From: Symmetrospora coprosmae
Lineage: Eukaryota; Basidiomycota; Cystobasidiomycetes; Symmetrosporaceae
DNA length: 64,000 nucleotides
Assembly: GCA_008802785.1 (NCBI GenBank)
Contig: VUYT01000005.1
Location: 248,001-312,000, forward strand
Direction of reading: 5' to 3'
Shown here: piece after piece, positions 21,807 through 32,699 of the stretch
Layout: every line of letters starts with the position of its first letter
Position numbering within the stretch: the first letter of the stretch is position 1
Notes under the pieces: generated by a model
What the model saw: the letters and a program-made list of their open reading frames with translations, nothing else
Database searches by the model: none
What the model was told of the DNA's origin: nothing
Translations under genes and position numbers: made by a program

Positions 21807-22111
21807 TTGCGCGAGGATAGGTAAAGTCCAAGCCTTGCGGATCCCGGAGGCCCTCTCTTTCTCCTTTCGGATCCCGGAGGCCCTCTCTTTCTCCTTTCTG
21901 GCATGTAGCATATTGGGAAAGCGACTCATTGTAGCAAAGAAGGTCAGGGACGCAACGAATTTTTCAGGAGACGCACAGCAATAGGTAGCACAACAACAAG
22001 GATACTGCTAGACGAGGGGTTGCTATACTAATGCGAAGGATGAAGAAAAAGCTGCTAGAAGGCAAGCGCCCAGAAGGTTGAAAGACATACAGCCTATGTT
22101 CAGCATAGCAT
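21807..22111. other. Short convergent spacer between RdRP and H3K9 methyltransferase genes
   Basis: 305 bases separate the two stop codons. The region holds a perfect 30-base tandem duplication (21838-21897) and AT-richer sequence (about 21900-22060) that may contain both polyadenylation sites. The transcripts are likely to come very close or overlap. Confidence 0.6.
21838..21897. repeat. Perfect 30-base tandem duplication
   Basis: Two identical 30-base copies begin with CGGATCCCGGAGGCCCTCTC and end TTTCTCCTTT (21838-21867 and 21868-21897), 31 bases past the RdRP stop codon. Confidence 0.93.
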
Positions 22112-25100
22112 CTATCGCAAGCCAGGCTGAGGAGTCTGCCCGCTATCGTCCGCCGTGTCGTCGAGGTCGTCCTCTTCTTTGTTGAACATGCCTAAGCAAC
22201 GTAGGGAGGTCGTCAGCTGGGGATCCCTATCAGATGTAGCTGCAGAACAGGATGCCACTCACTGCCAGTGCACTTTGAGCTGCCACAATAGCAAGGTGCA
22301 TCGATAGCCCCGTCTTGATCGCCAGCATGAGCTGCACCTGACTTCTTGCTCGAGGACTGCTTCTTTCGAGCGTTTTGCTTGGAGGCTCGCTTGGGTGCCT
22401 TCCGTTTCTTGCGGCGCTTCCGGCCAGCCCTGGGCATGTCGTCCGAGTCCGAGTCCGCATCGTCTGGTCCGCTTTCGAGATCGCCCTTGTAGGATATCGT
22501 AATCTCGCGGCCTGGTTTGATGGGCTTTCGAGCGAAGATGACCAGCAGAGGCTTGTATGGATCGACATCGTCGCAGAAGACGGAGCGGATCACCGCATTC
22601 GGATTGCAGGACTGTAGCGCGACGACGTCAGGGTGTACTCAGACTTTGATTGAAGCAGGGTGCTCACATGATTGAAGTAGCGTGAGAGGTTACCCTGCGA
22701 GACGTTAGGGAAAGAACTTTGAGCAGCTGGACCTCCACATTGAGTGTGCCATCAGCGAGCTCACGTAGAAGCGCGCATCGACAGTATAGCTGTGTGCGAG
22801 CGTTAGAGACGGGCGTCAGTATAGCTATCAAAAGACATAAGGGCGCGACTGAACGCACAGCGCGCGGCCTCTTTCCCGGTCATCAGGCACTTCTACAGTC
22901 TTGTCAACGGCGATACCGCTTTCCCCAATTGTAGGCGCAGGGTTGTTGTCTTCTATGACGCAGAGCCCCTCTGTTCGAAGCTTTGTGAGCTCGGCGTGCT
23001 CTCGGATGTGGGCGGAGTCGAGATCGAAGAGGTAGGTGCGCGGGAAGGGCATCGCGTCGGCCAAGTCTCCACGAGCTCTGCGGCGGGCGCGACCATTCGC
23101 ATCAGCATTCACTTGTGAGCGATCCTCTCTTAGCGTCCTCTATACTCACTCCGAAGCCTGCCACGTCACCACCTCGCCAGAGTAGATGCACAGGAAGGTA
23201 CCCTTAGATATAGTACCGTTCTCCTCGGCAGATTGCACGCCTGTAGTGGAGTATGTCAGCGACAAGCATTTGGTGCCCTGGGGAAAGCGACCGCACCCCA
23301 GCCTGCCAGACAATGTACAAGAAGCAAGTCAGCAAGGGATTGCAATGGCTAGCCAATCTCAGAAACTGGATCGCACCTTTGTTCTGCGTCTTGACGAGAT
23401 CCAGAGCCACCTTGCGTCCGTTCCCGACCTGTCGATTCTGGCACTGTAAGGGACGAACGGCGGTTTGGCATCAGTGCCGTCACCCTGTTCGACAGGCACC
23501 GATTTCTCGTCGATGATGAGTGCTTACATCTGCTGGACAGCCGCACGCGCTCTGTGGAAGATGCAATAGTAACCACTGAGCCTTATTCGACAAGTGGAAG
23601 ACCTGCGCATCAGACTCACGTTGCACTCCCAGACCGGAGCAGGCGAGGCCACCACGAGGAGCCCATTCTCGTCGTAGGCGAAGCTCGGTGCTTTCCCAGA
23701 CCGAGCGTTCCAGTCTTGCTGCCGCTTGAAGCAGGCGCAGAAGCGCTTCGCGGGATCGCATCCGTCTGTGCATCCGCACCCACGAGGCGGGATGGGCGCG
23801 GCAACGCCCTTTCGGCTGGAAGAGCGAAGCCAATCAGAACGATGCAAGCCTGTCTTCGATGATGGTTTCCAGACTTACTAGACGAGCCTGTTCGTATACA
23901 GGTACTCGAGGGGTGGTGCCGTGCTGACAGCTCCGGGAGCACATGCATCGGAGATGCGCACACGAGGTGCTAGCGGCTCCTCCGCAGCGATCTGCTCATT
24001 CATGGCGCTCTCGAAGTAGGCCCGGTCTAGGTGCTGGATGCCCGACGTATTCCACGAGGGGTTGCTACAGTTGAAGCTGCGAAACAGGACCTCCTAGATC
24101 AGCAAAGGCGTCAGCCTTCGTGTCGAAGCCTTCCGTTCCACTCACACATCGACCACCGATGAGGACAGCTCTCCTTCTACCTCCTTGCCCGTCCATGAGA
24201 CTGCACCTCGATGTTTGTAGTCAGGTGGACGCAGCTGGCAGACTCAAAGATACGTTAGTCTAGTCTAGCATGATCCACGAGGGAACGACTTGCCTTAGCA
24301 AGGGTGCCTCGTCGTCTCTGCATCGAAAGCGGAGGGCCCATCGACGGCGCCGGTGTGAGGTCTTCATCCTCGTCGATGACCATGACCTCATCATCGGAGC
24401 GACCACACTCATAGCCAAGCCGGACGAGCGGTCGGATTGGATCATCGCTGTCTGTCTCCGGACCCCACTCTTCCTCCGACTCCGTCTCCTCCACAACATC
24501 GCTATCATACGCAAAGAATGGCAATTTGCGGAGTGAAGAGCGGGGCTGTCTTTGCGGATAGGGGGGCGGCGTCTCCAGCCGTGTCGTCTGGGGACGTCTT
24601 TCTGGCTCTTTGGGTTGCGCAGCTTTCGCAGGTTCCCTGATCTCGTCGTGCGACTCGGAGACCCGGTCGACCCTGCTGTCCGGGACCAAAGTTTGCGGCT
24701 CGACCAGCTCCGGGGATTTATTTGCCGGCGACAGGCGATTCGTCTGCGTCGTCATGGGCTCCGCGTTCCGAATAGAAGAGGGCTCCTCACTCGAGGACTC
24801 GACGTCGAGCAGCGTGGACTGCGGCAAGGTCACGAAGGACGGCTTGATCGGGATCGCCGCTGTCACCGGGAGGCTGCCCTGCTGGAGACGACGCCTTTCG
24901 AGCTCTTGCTGCACTCGGAGAATGAAGGGGTTGACGATGGCCATCGGCGCTATCTCAACGGACGAGATGCTTTGCATGACGTAGGAGCCAAGCTGAGCAT
25001 TGGTAGAGGGTGAAATTGCGGGGGGTACCACCGCTTGGAGCTGTGCTTGGATAGCTGCCGCCACGGCAGGCGATTTCGAATCCGAAGCAGAGCTACTGCT

Positions 25101-27009
25101 GGGGATTGTGATTGATGTTGACGACTTGGAGGAAGCTGATTGCACGGTGGATGCGGATCCTGCTCTTGAGCTCGACAGTGACGACATGGCGGCATCACTG
25201 GGCCCGATGACTTGCTCGTCCTCCGCTTTCGGCTCCTCCATCATCGCAAGCAGGTCGAACGACACTTGAGGCGGTAGTGATGCTACCCTGGCCGGGCCGC
25301 GCGGAATAGAAATGCTGGACCGGGTTGGGGGAAGAAGTGGAAGAGGCGAAGTCGACGAGTCACGGGCGGGGGAGGGTGACCTCTCGCGTGGAGGAGAAGC
25401 ATTGATCGCTGCGAAGTCTTCCGGAGCAGTGCGCCTGTCGATGTCAATGGTCCGGTGCGGCGTCAACTGGCTGACAGCCGTGGCTTCTTCGCCTGGGGAT
25501 GGCGAGGCCTTTGGCGAGCCGTACGAAGGAACAGAGTCGCCTCTGTCGATCTGCTGCCGAGCTTCTGAACCGTCTAGCTGGCCGCGAAGCACATCAGGTA
25601 TAGGGCCTGATGACGCTGGCCAACGCGCTACCTCCTTTCCACAAGCTGGGCTCAATTGCACTGCCGCCGAGGCCGCTGTACTCAGCAGCACGCTTCCCGG
25701 AGCCAGTTGAGCTGCCAAATTTGTCCGCTCGTCCTCGCTATCCTCAAGCTCGTCCACCTCGTCATCATACGAGCGCGCAGGATGCCGGACTGCGAGCTCG
25801 GTCTCCATGCTCGCGTCCTCGGTCTCGTCTGCCATTTCCAGGTCTTCTGTGTCCTCGACAAAACCCCAGGCTGCTCTCGCTGACAGTCTGAAAGCTGGCC
25901 CAGCTTCGGCCGCTGGCTTGTCGTCAAAGTCGTCTGCCCCAAAGTCGCCGGCGCCGAAGTCCCCGGGATCCTCCCTGTAGTATTCCACGCTTTCCGACCT
26001 CTCTCGCTGCTCTATCTCTACCGGCGGGTGAGGCTGCACCTCCGGCGAGATCGTGCGCCAGCCGCCCAACGCCGTGTCCGGCAAGTCTGGCCGCTCATGC
26101 TCGACGCTGAGCTCATTCTCCCACTGGTCTCGTCGGCCGAGCTCCTGCTCCTGTCGCAGCCCTTGAGACGCGTTCAGACTTGCTCTCCTGGCTGCTCCCT
26201 CTTTGTACAGACGCCGGTCCCTCGCCGCAATTTCCGCCGAGGTGAGGCGGGCGGCGCTGGGCCGCGGCTTGACTTTGCGCTGACTTTGAGGCAGCTTTCC
26301 GTCGAGGTAATCGTCGTCTGAATCATGGTCGCAACGGTTGAGAATGGCCTGCGAAGCCGGACGCCAGGGTGTGCCGGACTGGGTGGCAGGAGCCGGCGAT
26401 GGCGTCCGCGACAGGGTAAGGTCGACAATGGAAGCTGGCGAGGATGTCCTCGCAGTCGAGCTGCTTCGAATGCGCTTTTTGAGTGTGCGTTGTGAGGAGG
26501 ACGGCTGGGGCGGCGGGCCGGTCTCCCCGTCCGAGCTGCTTGACAGGTCTATGACCGTGCCAGTGAATGGCTGGGCCGTCCGCGGCCTCTTCTGCCCGGC
26601 GGCTGCTCCTTGAGAGGGCGCGCTCTGCCACAACGAGATGGCGAGCAAGCTGGGTCAGCCCTGCTCTGAAACAGCTCTGGAGGCGGTCTTGTCGGAGTTG
26701 CCTCACCACGGGGGAAGCCTTCGGAGCCGGGGCCGACGGCCGGGGTTGGGACTGGGAGGAGACCGGCAAAGAGGGGAGCTCGTCGTCGTCGTCGTCCTCT
26801 TCTTCTGTATCGAGGATCGTCCAGTGATCGCCTCTCCCCGTCACCGTCGACGCCTGGGACGGCTCTCGCGAGGGACCTTCCAGCGAGAAGCCCAAGAAAC
26901 GTGACCTGGCTTCAGCGCACGACCATCTCCACGGCTGATGGACAGCGCAATATGCCTCGACAGGCCTCACCTCGTTTGGCATCGGATGCTCTGCTCGCCC
27001 CTGCTGCAT
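22112..27009 (-). CDS. Histone H3 lysine-9 methyltransferase, Clr4/SUV39 (KMT1) type, with very long N-terminal extension
   Basis: Exon 1 (27009-26707) and exon 2 (26624-24294) encode 878 mostly disordered Ser/Pro/acidic residues. Short exons then carry the catalytic part. Pre-SET: GCGCTDGCDPAKRFCACF, FAYDENGLL, VWECN and NSACGCPADCQN give the full nine-cysteine zinc cluster with Clr4 spacing. SET: QNKGWGVQSAEENGTISKGT, FLCIYSGEVV, TYLFDLDSAH, YTVDARFYGNLSRYFNHSCN and ITISYKG. Post-SET: CYCGSSKCTG; the stop is at 22112. All SAM- and lysine-channel motifs (GWG, NHSC, Tyr of SYKG) are intact. No chromodomain is visible, unlike Clr4. One intron (24293-24235) has a GC donor. The enzyme would write H3K9 methylation for heterochromatin. 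About 1,300 residues against 490 for Clr4. Confidence 0.92.
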
Positions 27010-27353
27010 TGCTGCCCGACGCTTCTGTGCCGCCTTCCATCGCGTTCAAGACTGCCGGCGCGGATCTATCTGGTCCTCGGAAGGCGTAGCTGGATGGCAA
27101 TTCAGCGCTCCAGGCTGGAGTGGTGCGAGTTGGATAGATGGTTGTGCTATGTCGACGGCCGCTTGATGCTGCCCTTCTTCCGTCTCTGATGGCTCATTGC
27201 AAGCGAGCCTTGCGGGTGCATGCTGAGGCAAGCCGCGAGCTTCCGGACAACTCGAAGACACGAAGCCACAACGACCTCATGCATTGCTCCTCCCACGGGA
27301 TTCAGGTATACGCGCACAACAACACACTCCTGCAATCTGATCAAGTCTGGTCG
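27010..27353. promoter_or_regulatory. Promoter region of the H3K9 methyltransferase gene
   Basis: 344 bases between the methyltransferase start (27009, -) and the stop of the BMT5-like gene (27354, -). No coding frame or clear promoter element seen. Confidence 0.4.
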
Positions 27354-28652
27354 TCAATCGCCTCGCTTCACGTCATCCTCCTTCTCCCGCTCCGGTGCAA
27401 GCTGCAGCTCCCAGGTCCGCGCTCCGGCATGCTCCCGGTCAAGCAGGCTCGTCTTGCCATCACGGTGACCGACGGTGCGCCGATGCTCGTATCCTTCCCA
27501 TTCTGCTTTGATAAAGTCGAAGCTCCGGACGACCTGATATTTCGGCTGGGTGGTGGCGGACTCGCGCGATTCGGGAAATGGCAGAACGCTCGGGCCTATG
27601 CGAGAGCCGCTCTTGGCCAAAGAGCTGACAGGGTAGACTACTGTATCAGCCACCTTCTCGTAAGCCTTTTCAGTGTACCGCCTGAGCTTACGGTATAGCC
27701 CATTCATTGTACGGCTTGCAGGTGAAGACTGTCAGCAAGACAGAGCCGGGCTGATCCGTATTGCCTTCGTCAGCGATCTCGTCTTCTTCGGTCTCAGGAT
27801 CGCTGCGTAGGTTTTCGAGATCGCTTGCTTCGTCCTCCTCATCGTTGCCGGCTTTCCGACGTTTCGACACCCCAGCGACAGCACGGCGTCTGCGCTTCGT
27901 GGCCCCGGCGGCAGGCGCTGCTTCTCCAGCCTTCAAGAAAGGCTTGACACTCTTGAGGAATCGCAGCAGCAGGATCTGGTTGAGCTTTATGTTCCGTTGT
28001 TCATCCTTCTCGCCAAGTCCTGCGGGAGGTCACAGCGTCAGTAATCCGACAGAACCGATGGTGCGCGTTGGCTCGCACGTACCGACGTGTGGGAAGTTGA
28101 AGACCACTTTGTCAAAGCGCGAAGAATCGCTTTCACTCCGCTTCTTGAGCACTTTGGTCTTCTCGAGCTTCTGTGCGTCGACGTCAAAGAGGACCGTCAT
28201 TCCAGAGTCCGCGAGCTGGTCAAGGCGAGAGTCAGCCTTGCCCGGGCTGCTGCCACCCTAAGTCCTGGCACCGAACTCACATCCACAAGGATAGCTTCGA
28301 GATCGCTGTACTTTTCCTTGGCCTCCTTTTCGCTGTCGTAGCTGGTTGCAACAGAGAGTTTGGCCGACCGAGGGAAGCGCTTCGCGTAGGCCCTGGCAAA
28401 CGAAAAGTTGCCTTCGCCAACGAGGAGGACCGCTTCTCCATCGCGGTATGGTTGGATGGCCTGACGTTGCCGCGCTTGCTGGCCAGCTTTGCTTTTCGCG
28501 GACTGCTTCTTTGACACGCCCCCAGCGCCTTGCTGCTTCTGAAGTTCGAGCTGCCGCTTTTCGTACGCGGCGCGCCGCTCCTTCTCGCTTTGCGCTGCCA
28601 GCTCTCTCGCGAGCGCATTCTTGAGCGACTTGCCCTTGATGCCCTTGGCCAT
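27354..28652 (-). CDS. BMT5-like 25S rRNA (uridine-N3) methyltransferase, DUF2431 family, 4 exons
   Basis: The yeast relative Bmt5 methylates uridine 2634 of 25S rRNA in the nucleolus. The start at 28652 gives MAKGIKGKSLKNALARELAA and a Lys/Gln-rich nucleolar-type leader, then the family SAM motif AVLLVGEGNFSFARAYAKRF, VATSYDSEKE, LFDVDAQKL, FDKVVFNFPHVGLGEKDEQR, LNQILLLRFLKSVKPFL, a basic/acidic insert with KRRRR, GSVLLTVFTCKPYNEW, then WEGYEHRRTVGHRDG, which matches the usual 'PGYxHRRT' ending. Introns follow VD, FPHV and NEWAI, all in frame. The stop is at 27354. It lies head to head with TRM112, 148 bases apart. Confidence 0.88.
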
Positions 28653-28800
28653 TGTGGCCGTCTGAAGCGGAGGAGGTCAACCTGTTGGAGAATAGAGGGT
28701 GTGCTGTCCTCGGGTCGCATCCGATCAGTCACGCTTTTCCAGACCTCTGTGTCCTTGAGCACGTTGACCGTCTTGCTACCAACTCGAGCAAGCCTTTACG
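28653..28800. promoter_or_regulatory. Shared divergent promoter of BMT5-like gene and TRM112
   Basis: Only 148 bases separate the two start codons, so the genes must share a bidirectional promoter. No TATA box seen, as is common for ribosome-biogenesis genes. Confidence 0.65.
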
Positions 28801-29416
28801 ATGCGTCTTCTCACGCACAACCTCCTCGCGTGCCATGCGCGGAACTGCAATGCGCCGACCAACTTCCCGCTAGACTTCAAAGACTGCTCGCGAGTCGAGA
28901 TTATCGAGGCCGAATTCAATCCAGACTTTCTGCAAGGTTTCCGCAACAAGATTGAATGGAAGGCGCTCGTCTCGGCAGCGAAGCAGGTGCGCTTCGGGGG
29001 CGTACTGCTTTCGTCTCGTCCTGAACGCTGAGACCCGAGCCCGCGCGCCTTACCCGCAGCTCGGCGACACATCCCTCCCAGAAGAGGAACCGCAATCGGC
29101 GGCACCGGGAGGCGCGTCATCAGCAGAAGCACCGCTAGATGAGGAACTCTTGAAGAAGCTGCATCATGTCTTGCTGGAGGTGAGCTGATGCGCCTCCTCA
29201 CCAGCGAGCACCTTGTGAACTCATCCGCCTGTCTTGCCTACAGATGCATGTTCAAGACGGCAACATGGTCTGCCCATCTTGTGCTCACATCTATGTGGTG
29301 AGTAGTGTGTCATGCGCTACTATAGATACATCTCTCATGACTCGACACGCTCTCTACAGATTAAAGACGGAATCCCAAATATGCTCCTAGCGGAGCACGA
29401 GATCCGACGTGGTTAG
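28801..29416 (+). CDS. TRM112: TRM112, activator subunit of several methyltransferases, 4 exons
   Basis: Small zinc-binding partner that stabilises methyltransferases acting on tRNA (Trm9, Trm11), 18S rRNA (Bud23) and eRF1 (Mtq2). Exons 28801-28986, 29060-29179, 29244-29297 and 29360-29416 give 138 residues (yeast 135). The start MRLLTHNLLACHARNC is diagnostic ('MKLLTHNML.C'), followed by FPLDF, NPDFLQGFRNKIEWKALVSA, LLKKLHHVLLE, DGNMVCPSCAHIYVI and KDGIPNMLLAEHEI. The zinc ligands are Cys11, Cys16 and the CPSC pair. Complete and conserved. Confidence 0.95.
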
Positions 29417-29595
29417 TACCGAAGCAGAAGGGATGGCTCGCAGGGAGCAAGGGCTACCGGGAAACGTGTTGTTACTAATAGAAATATCGCGTCCGATGGA
29501 ACAATCAACGCTTTACGAGCACTGTCAGAAAAGTGCATGTTCCGGAGCCGACCCGCTCGCTCGTCTGTTTGCGTCTCTCCCACCCGACAGGACTG

Positions 29596-30862
29596 ATGAC
29601 AAACGATATGAAGCTTCCTGCTCGCATGATCTATGGGACGGCGTGGAAGAAGGTGCGCGAGTCCAGATGAGCGGTTGCGCGGCGACCCCGGGCTCACGCG
29701 AAGTCTGACGAAAGCGATGGCCCGTTTCATGCTCAGGAGCGGACGACAGGCCTAGTGGTGGCTGCGTGCGTCCCGAACGCCTGTAGCGCTTCGATCGGAT
29801 CCATCTGAAAGAAGTGACTGTTCGCTCCCAAGCGTCCGTGCAGGCTTCCGAGCTGTCGACACCGCCGCGCAATTGAAGCATTACAACCAGGCTGGGACCG
29901 GCGAAGCCCTGCGCATCCTGGCTGAAGAAGATGGCCTCAAGCGAGAAGATCTCTTCCTCCAGACTAAGTTCACATCGCTCGATGGACAAGATCGGAATGG
30001 ACCGCTGCCGTACGATCCGAATGCGCCTTTGGCGGAACAGGTGCGAGCCTCAGGTGCCTGCTACGCACACGTCGCGGAGCCCCTGACCACCTTCATGTGT
30101 CCCTGGCGAGCGTGCGCAGGTCAGGCAGTCCTTCAAGACGTCTCTAAGCCAATTGCAAACGGACTACATAGACTCGGTGCTGCTGCACTCGCCCGAGCGG
30201 ACCGTCGCGAAGACCTGCGAGGCGCTGCTTGCTCTCAAGCCCTTCCTGTCCGAAGGTACGCTCAAGTATGTCGGCATATCGAACATATACAGCTACGAGG
30301 CGTGAGTGGGAACTTTCCAGCCGCATATGAGTCCGAGGCTGAGATGTCCTCCGCCGCAGTCTTGCAGCTGTAGCGGAAGTACTCGCGAAAGAAGATATGC
30401 GGCTCTCCTTCATGTGTGTGTTTCCGGTCTATCACATCTACGGGATGTCTGGCTAAGTCTTCGCCCACTCTTTAGCCAGAATCGCTTCTATGCAGATACT
30501 GGGTATGATCAGGAGATCCGACAATTCTGCAAAACGAATGACATTGCCTACCAATCTTTCTGGACTCTCACCGCTAGTCCGTCTGGATGTCGCAGTCTCG
30601 TCGCCTCTGCAAATCCTGACTGACGTCCTCTCGAACAACAGACCCGTCCATCCTGTCGAGCAGGGCCGTCCGAACGGCCGCTAACCGCTTGCAAGCAACG
30701 CCTGAGCAGGTCTTCTATAGCTTCTGCATCGGCGAAGGCATCGTTCCACTCAACGGCACAACCAACGAGGACAGGATGAAGCTCGGAGTGCAGGTCATGA
30801 ATGGGCGGATTGGTCAGCTAAGCACGGCAGAGGCTAGCGCGATCCGGAAAATGTTGCAGTAG
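29596..30862 (+). CDS. Aldo/keto reductase, 7 exons
   Basis: NAD(P)H-dependent cytosolic oxidoreductase for aldehydes or ketones; substrate unknown. Exons 29596-29652, 29737-29765, 29833-30040, 30120-30301, 30360-30413, 30476-30576 and 30642-30862 sum to 852 bases, 283 residues, normal for the family. MIYGTAWKKERTTGLVVAAV joins RAGFRAVDTAAQLKHYN across the second intron only if its acceptor is AAG (29832). Then come the catalytic Lys/His region (LFLQTKFTSL; DSVLLHSPERTVA), GTLKYVGISNIYSYEA, IQNRFYADTGYD, YQSFWTLTANPSIL, and the cofactor tail GIVPLNGTTNEDRM. In the tetrad, Asp (AVDTA), the position usually held by Tyr (LKHY), and Lys (QTKF) are visible, and the usual His falls at LLHS. Confidence 0.88.
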
Positions 30863-31045
30863 CTTGCGGGTGCATGAATCCTTGTAGCATACGCGACTTG
30901 CACCGAGCGAGAGTCTGAAAAGCAGGCGCTCTGGAAGGCTCGTAGGTGTCTTACTCGATTTTGCTCAAGCAAGCTCTTACATTGGTGTATTTTGCAGACT
31001 CGTTGTTCGGGAACCGTCACAAGCCGCTCGGGCGGCTGTAAGACC

Positions 31046-32396
31046 TCAAGCCGCCCACTCGCTACCAGCTGTGCGCTTAAAGTAGCTAATGGCATTCTCG
31101 GACGTTGCGCACGACGACCTAGACGTAGAGTTGACCGCCGTGTAATTGAGGCGGGAGATGGGACCCCATGCGTGGTGGTAGTGCCAGACCTCGGTGAGAA
31201 TTGTGCGACCGCCATCGCTGGTACCGTTACCCGCCGCTGTCGCGTTAAAGCGGTCGCCAGAGCAGCCGAGCTGCAGCAATAGGAAGCGAGGTCACAGTCT
31301 GGGTCAATCGACGCGCGGCAACAAGCAGACATGACGAGCCATCGCTCACATATGGCATTGCCCCAGTGGCATTGTACAGAGCTGCCTCGATCTGGCCGAG
31401 CGTGTACTTTGTCGTGTTGGAGGGCGTGATGCCGGCAGCAGCGAGATAGTCCCATGTCGGGTACTTGAGGTTGGCTCCGACGGCAGCCTCGAAGAAGTCT
31501 GGGATGTCCTCGTATTGCTGGTAGTCAGGTCCGTAGCACTGGGTCTGGAAGTTGCTGAAGCCTGCTCGATGCAAGAGTGGGAGTCAGCGGGAGAGCAGTA
31601 CGGGTGTACAGCAGCTAACTCACAAGTAGCGTGTTTCTGAGGGGGCAAGCGAAGAGAGTGGGCACAACGGTCAATGCTTTGCTTGTTCAGAGGGCGAGTA
31701 GCCAACTCACGCTGTACTCATGCATCCAGAACCCGTCATTTGGGCTGTTTTGCGAGACCCAATACCTGCGCGCCAGAACAGTTATACTCAGCGGGAAGAC
31801 GAACAGCAGCGCGAACAAGTACACACTTGTTCATGTGGTCGAGCAGATCGAAGCGCTCGAACTGCGTGAGAACAGCCGTGGCTGTCACGTTGCCGGTGTA
31901 GTCTGTGAGCGGGATGCCCGTGCTCGAGACATTCGGCGAGACGTCCGGGTCGAACTGCCTCGAGACATCGCAGTAGCCAGTGTATGACCCGTTGCAGAAG
32001 TCTGGCCAGAGGCCGTGGTACGACCATGTCTTGGGCGGGAGAAGCTGTCCCTCGCTCTCAAGCCCGGTATACGTGTCCCAAAACTGCGTTGTGAGGACAA
32101 GGCCGCCTGAGAAAGAGGTGCAGAAAAATGGACAATGAGAGGCGTCAGATGCGCTTCGCCAGCAGATAGCCTGCCACGTGTGCAAGGTCGTGCGCACCAA
32201 AGGTCTCCTGGCAGCAGCTGTCAACCACGGTCGGATCGGCTTCAGGGCAGGAGAGTCCTGCCGGGACGATGCTGCACGAGTGATTGGCAGGCGTGATGAA
32301 CGAGTACGGAAGCGCAGAGAAGCCAGCCTGAGCCGATACGCCGAGGGCGAGGCTAGCTAGGGTGCCTGCAAGCGCGAGCGAGCGGGAGGAGCTCAT
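31046..32396 (-). CDS. Secreted ribonuclease T2, multi-exon
   Basis: Endoribonuclease of the secretory pathway or vacuole that scavenges RNA. The start at 32396 encodes a signal peptide (MSSSRSLALAGTLASLALGVSA), then a Cys-rich N-terminus. Active-site segment CAS I is WSYHGLWPDFC and CAS II is FWMHEYSKHATC, assembled over two introns; both catalytic His plus Glu and Lys are present. The normally invariant Gly of 'KHGTC' is Ala. Further on are FSNFQTQCY, ALYNATGAMPYLGCSGD and ILTEVWHYHHAWG near the C-terminus. Several N-x-S/T sites suggest glycosylation. Convergent with the aldo/keto reductase; the stops are 183 bases apart. Confidence 0.92.
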
Positions 32397-32699
32397 CTTG
32401 GGAGTTGGAGATAACGTTTCTCAGGGCTGAATCCTCGTCGTCGCAAGATTAGCAGAGTGGAGAGGCAACGGGACACTCGCTCCATCTTCTGCATTGCCTC
32501 ATCCCGCTCGTATTTCTCCATGTGCATTTGCATGCGCGGAACGTTTCGGTCAGAAAGCTGAAGGCGTCGGCATCTTTCGCGCTAGTAGAGTAGCCTTCAT
32601 CTCGATAAGGGCACGTGGGCAGGCGCTCGAAACGCCGCACGCAGCAGGGGGAGCTACAACGGAGACAGCCGCCTTACTGGCAGTCATTGGCACTCCTAG

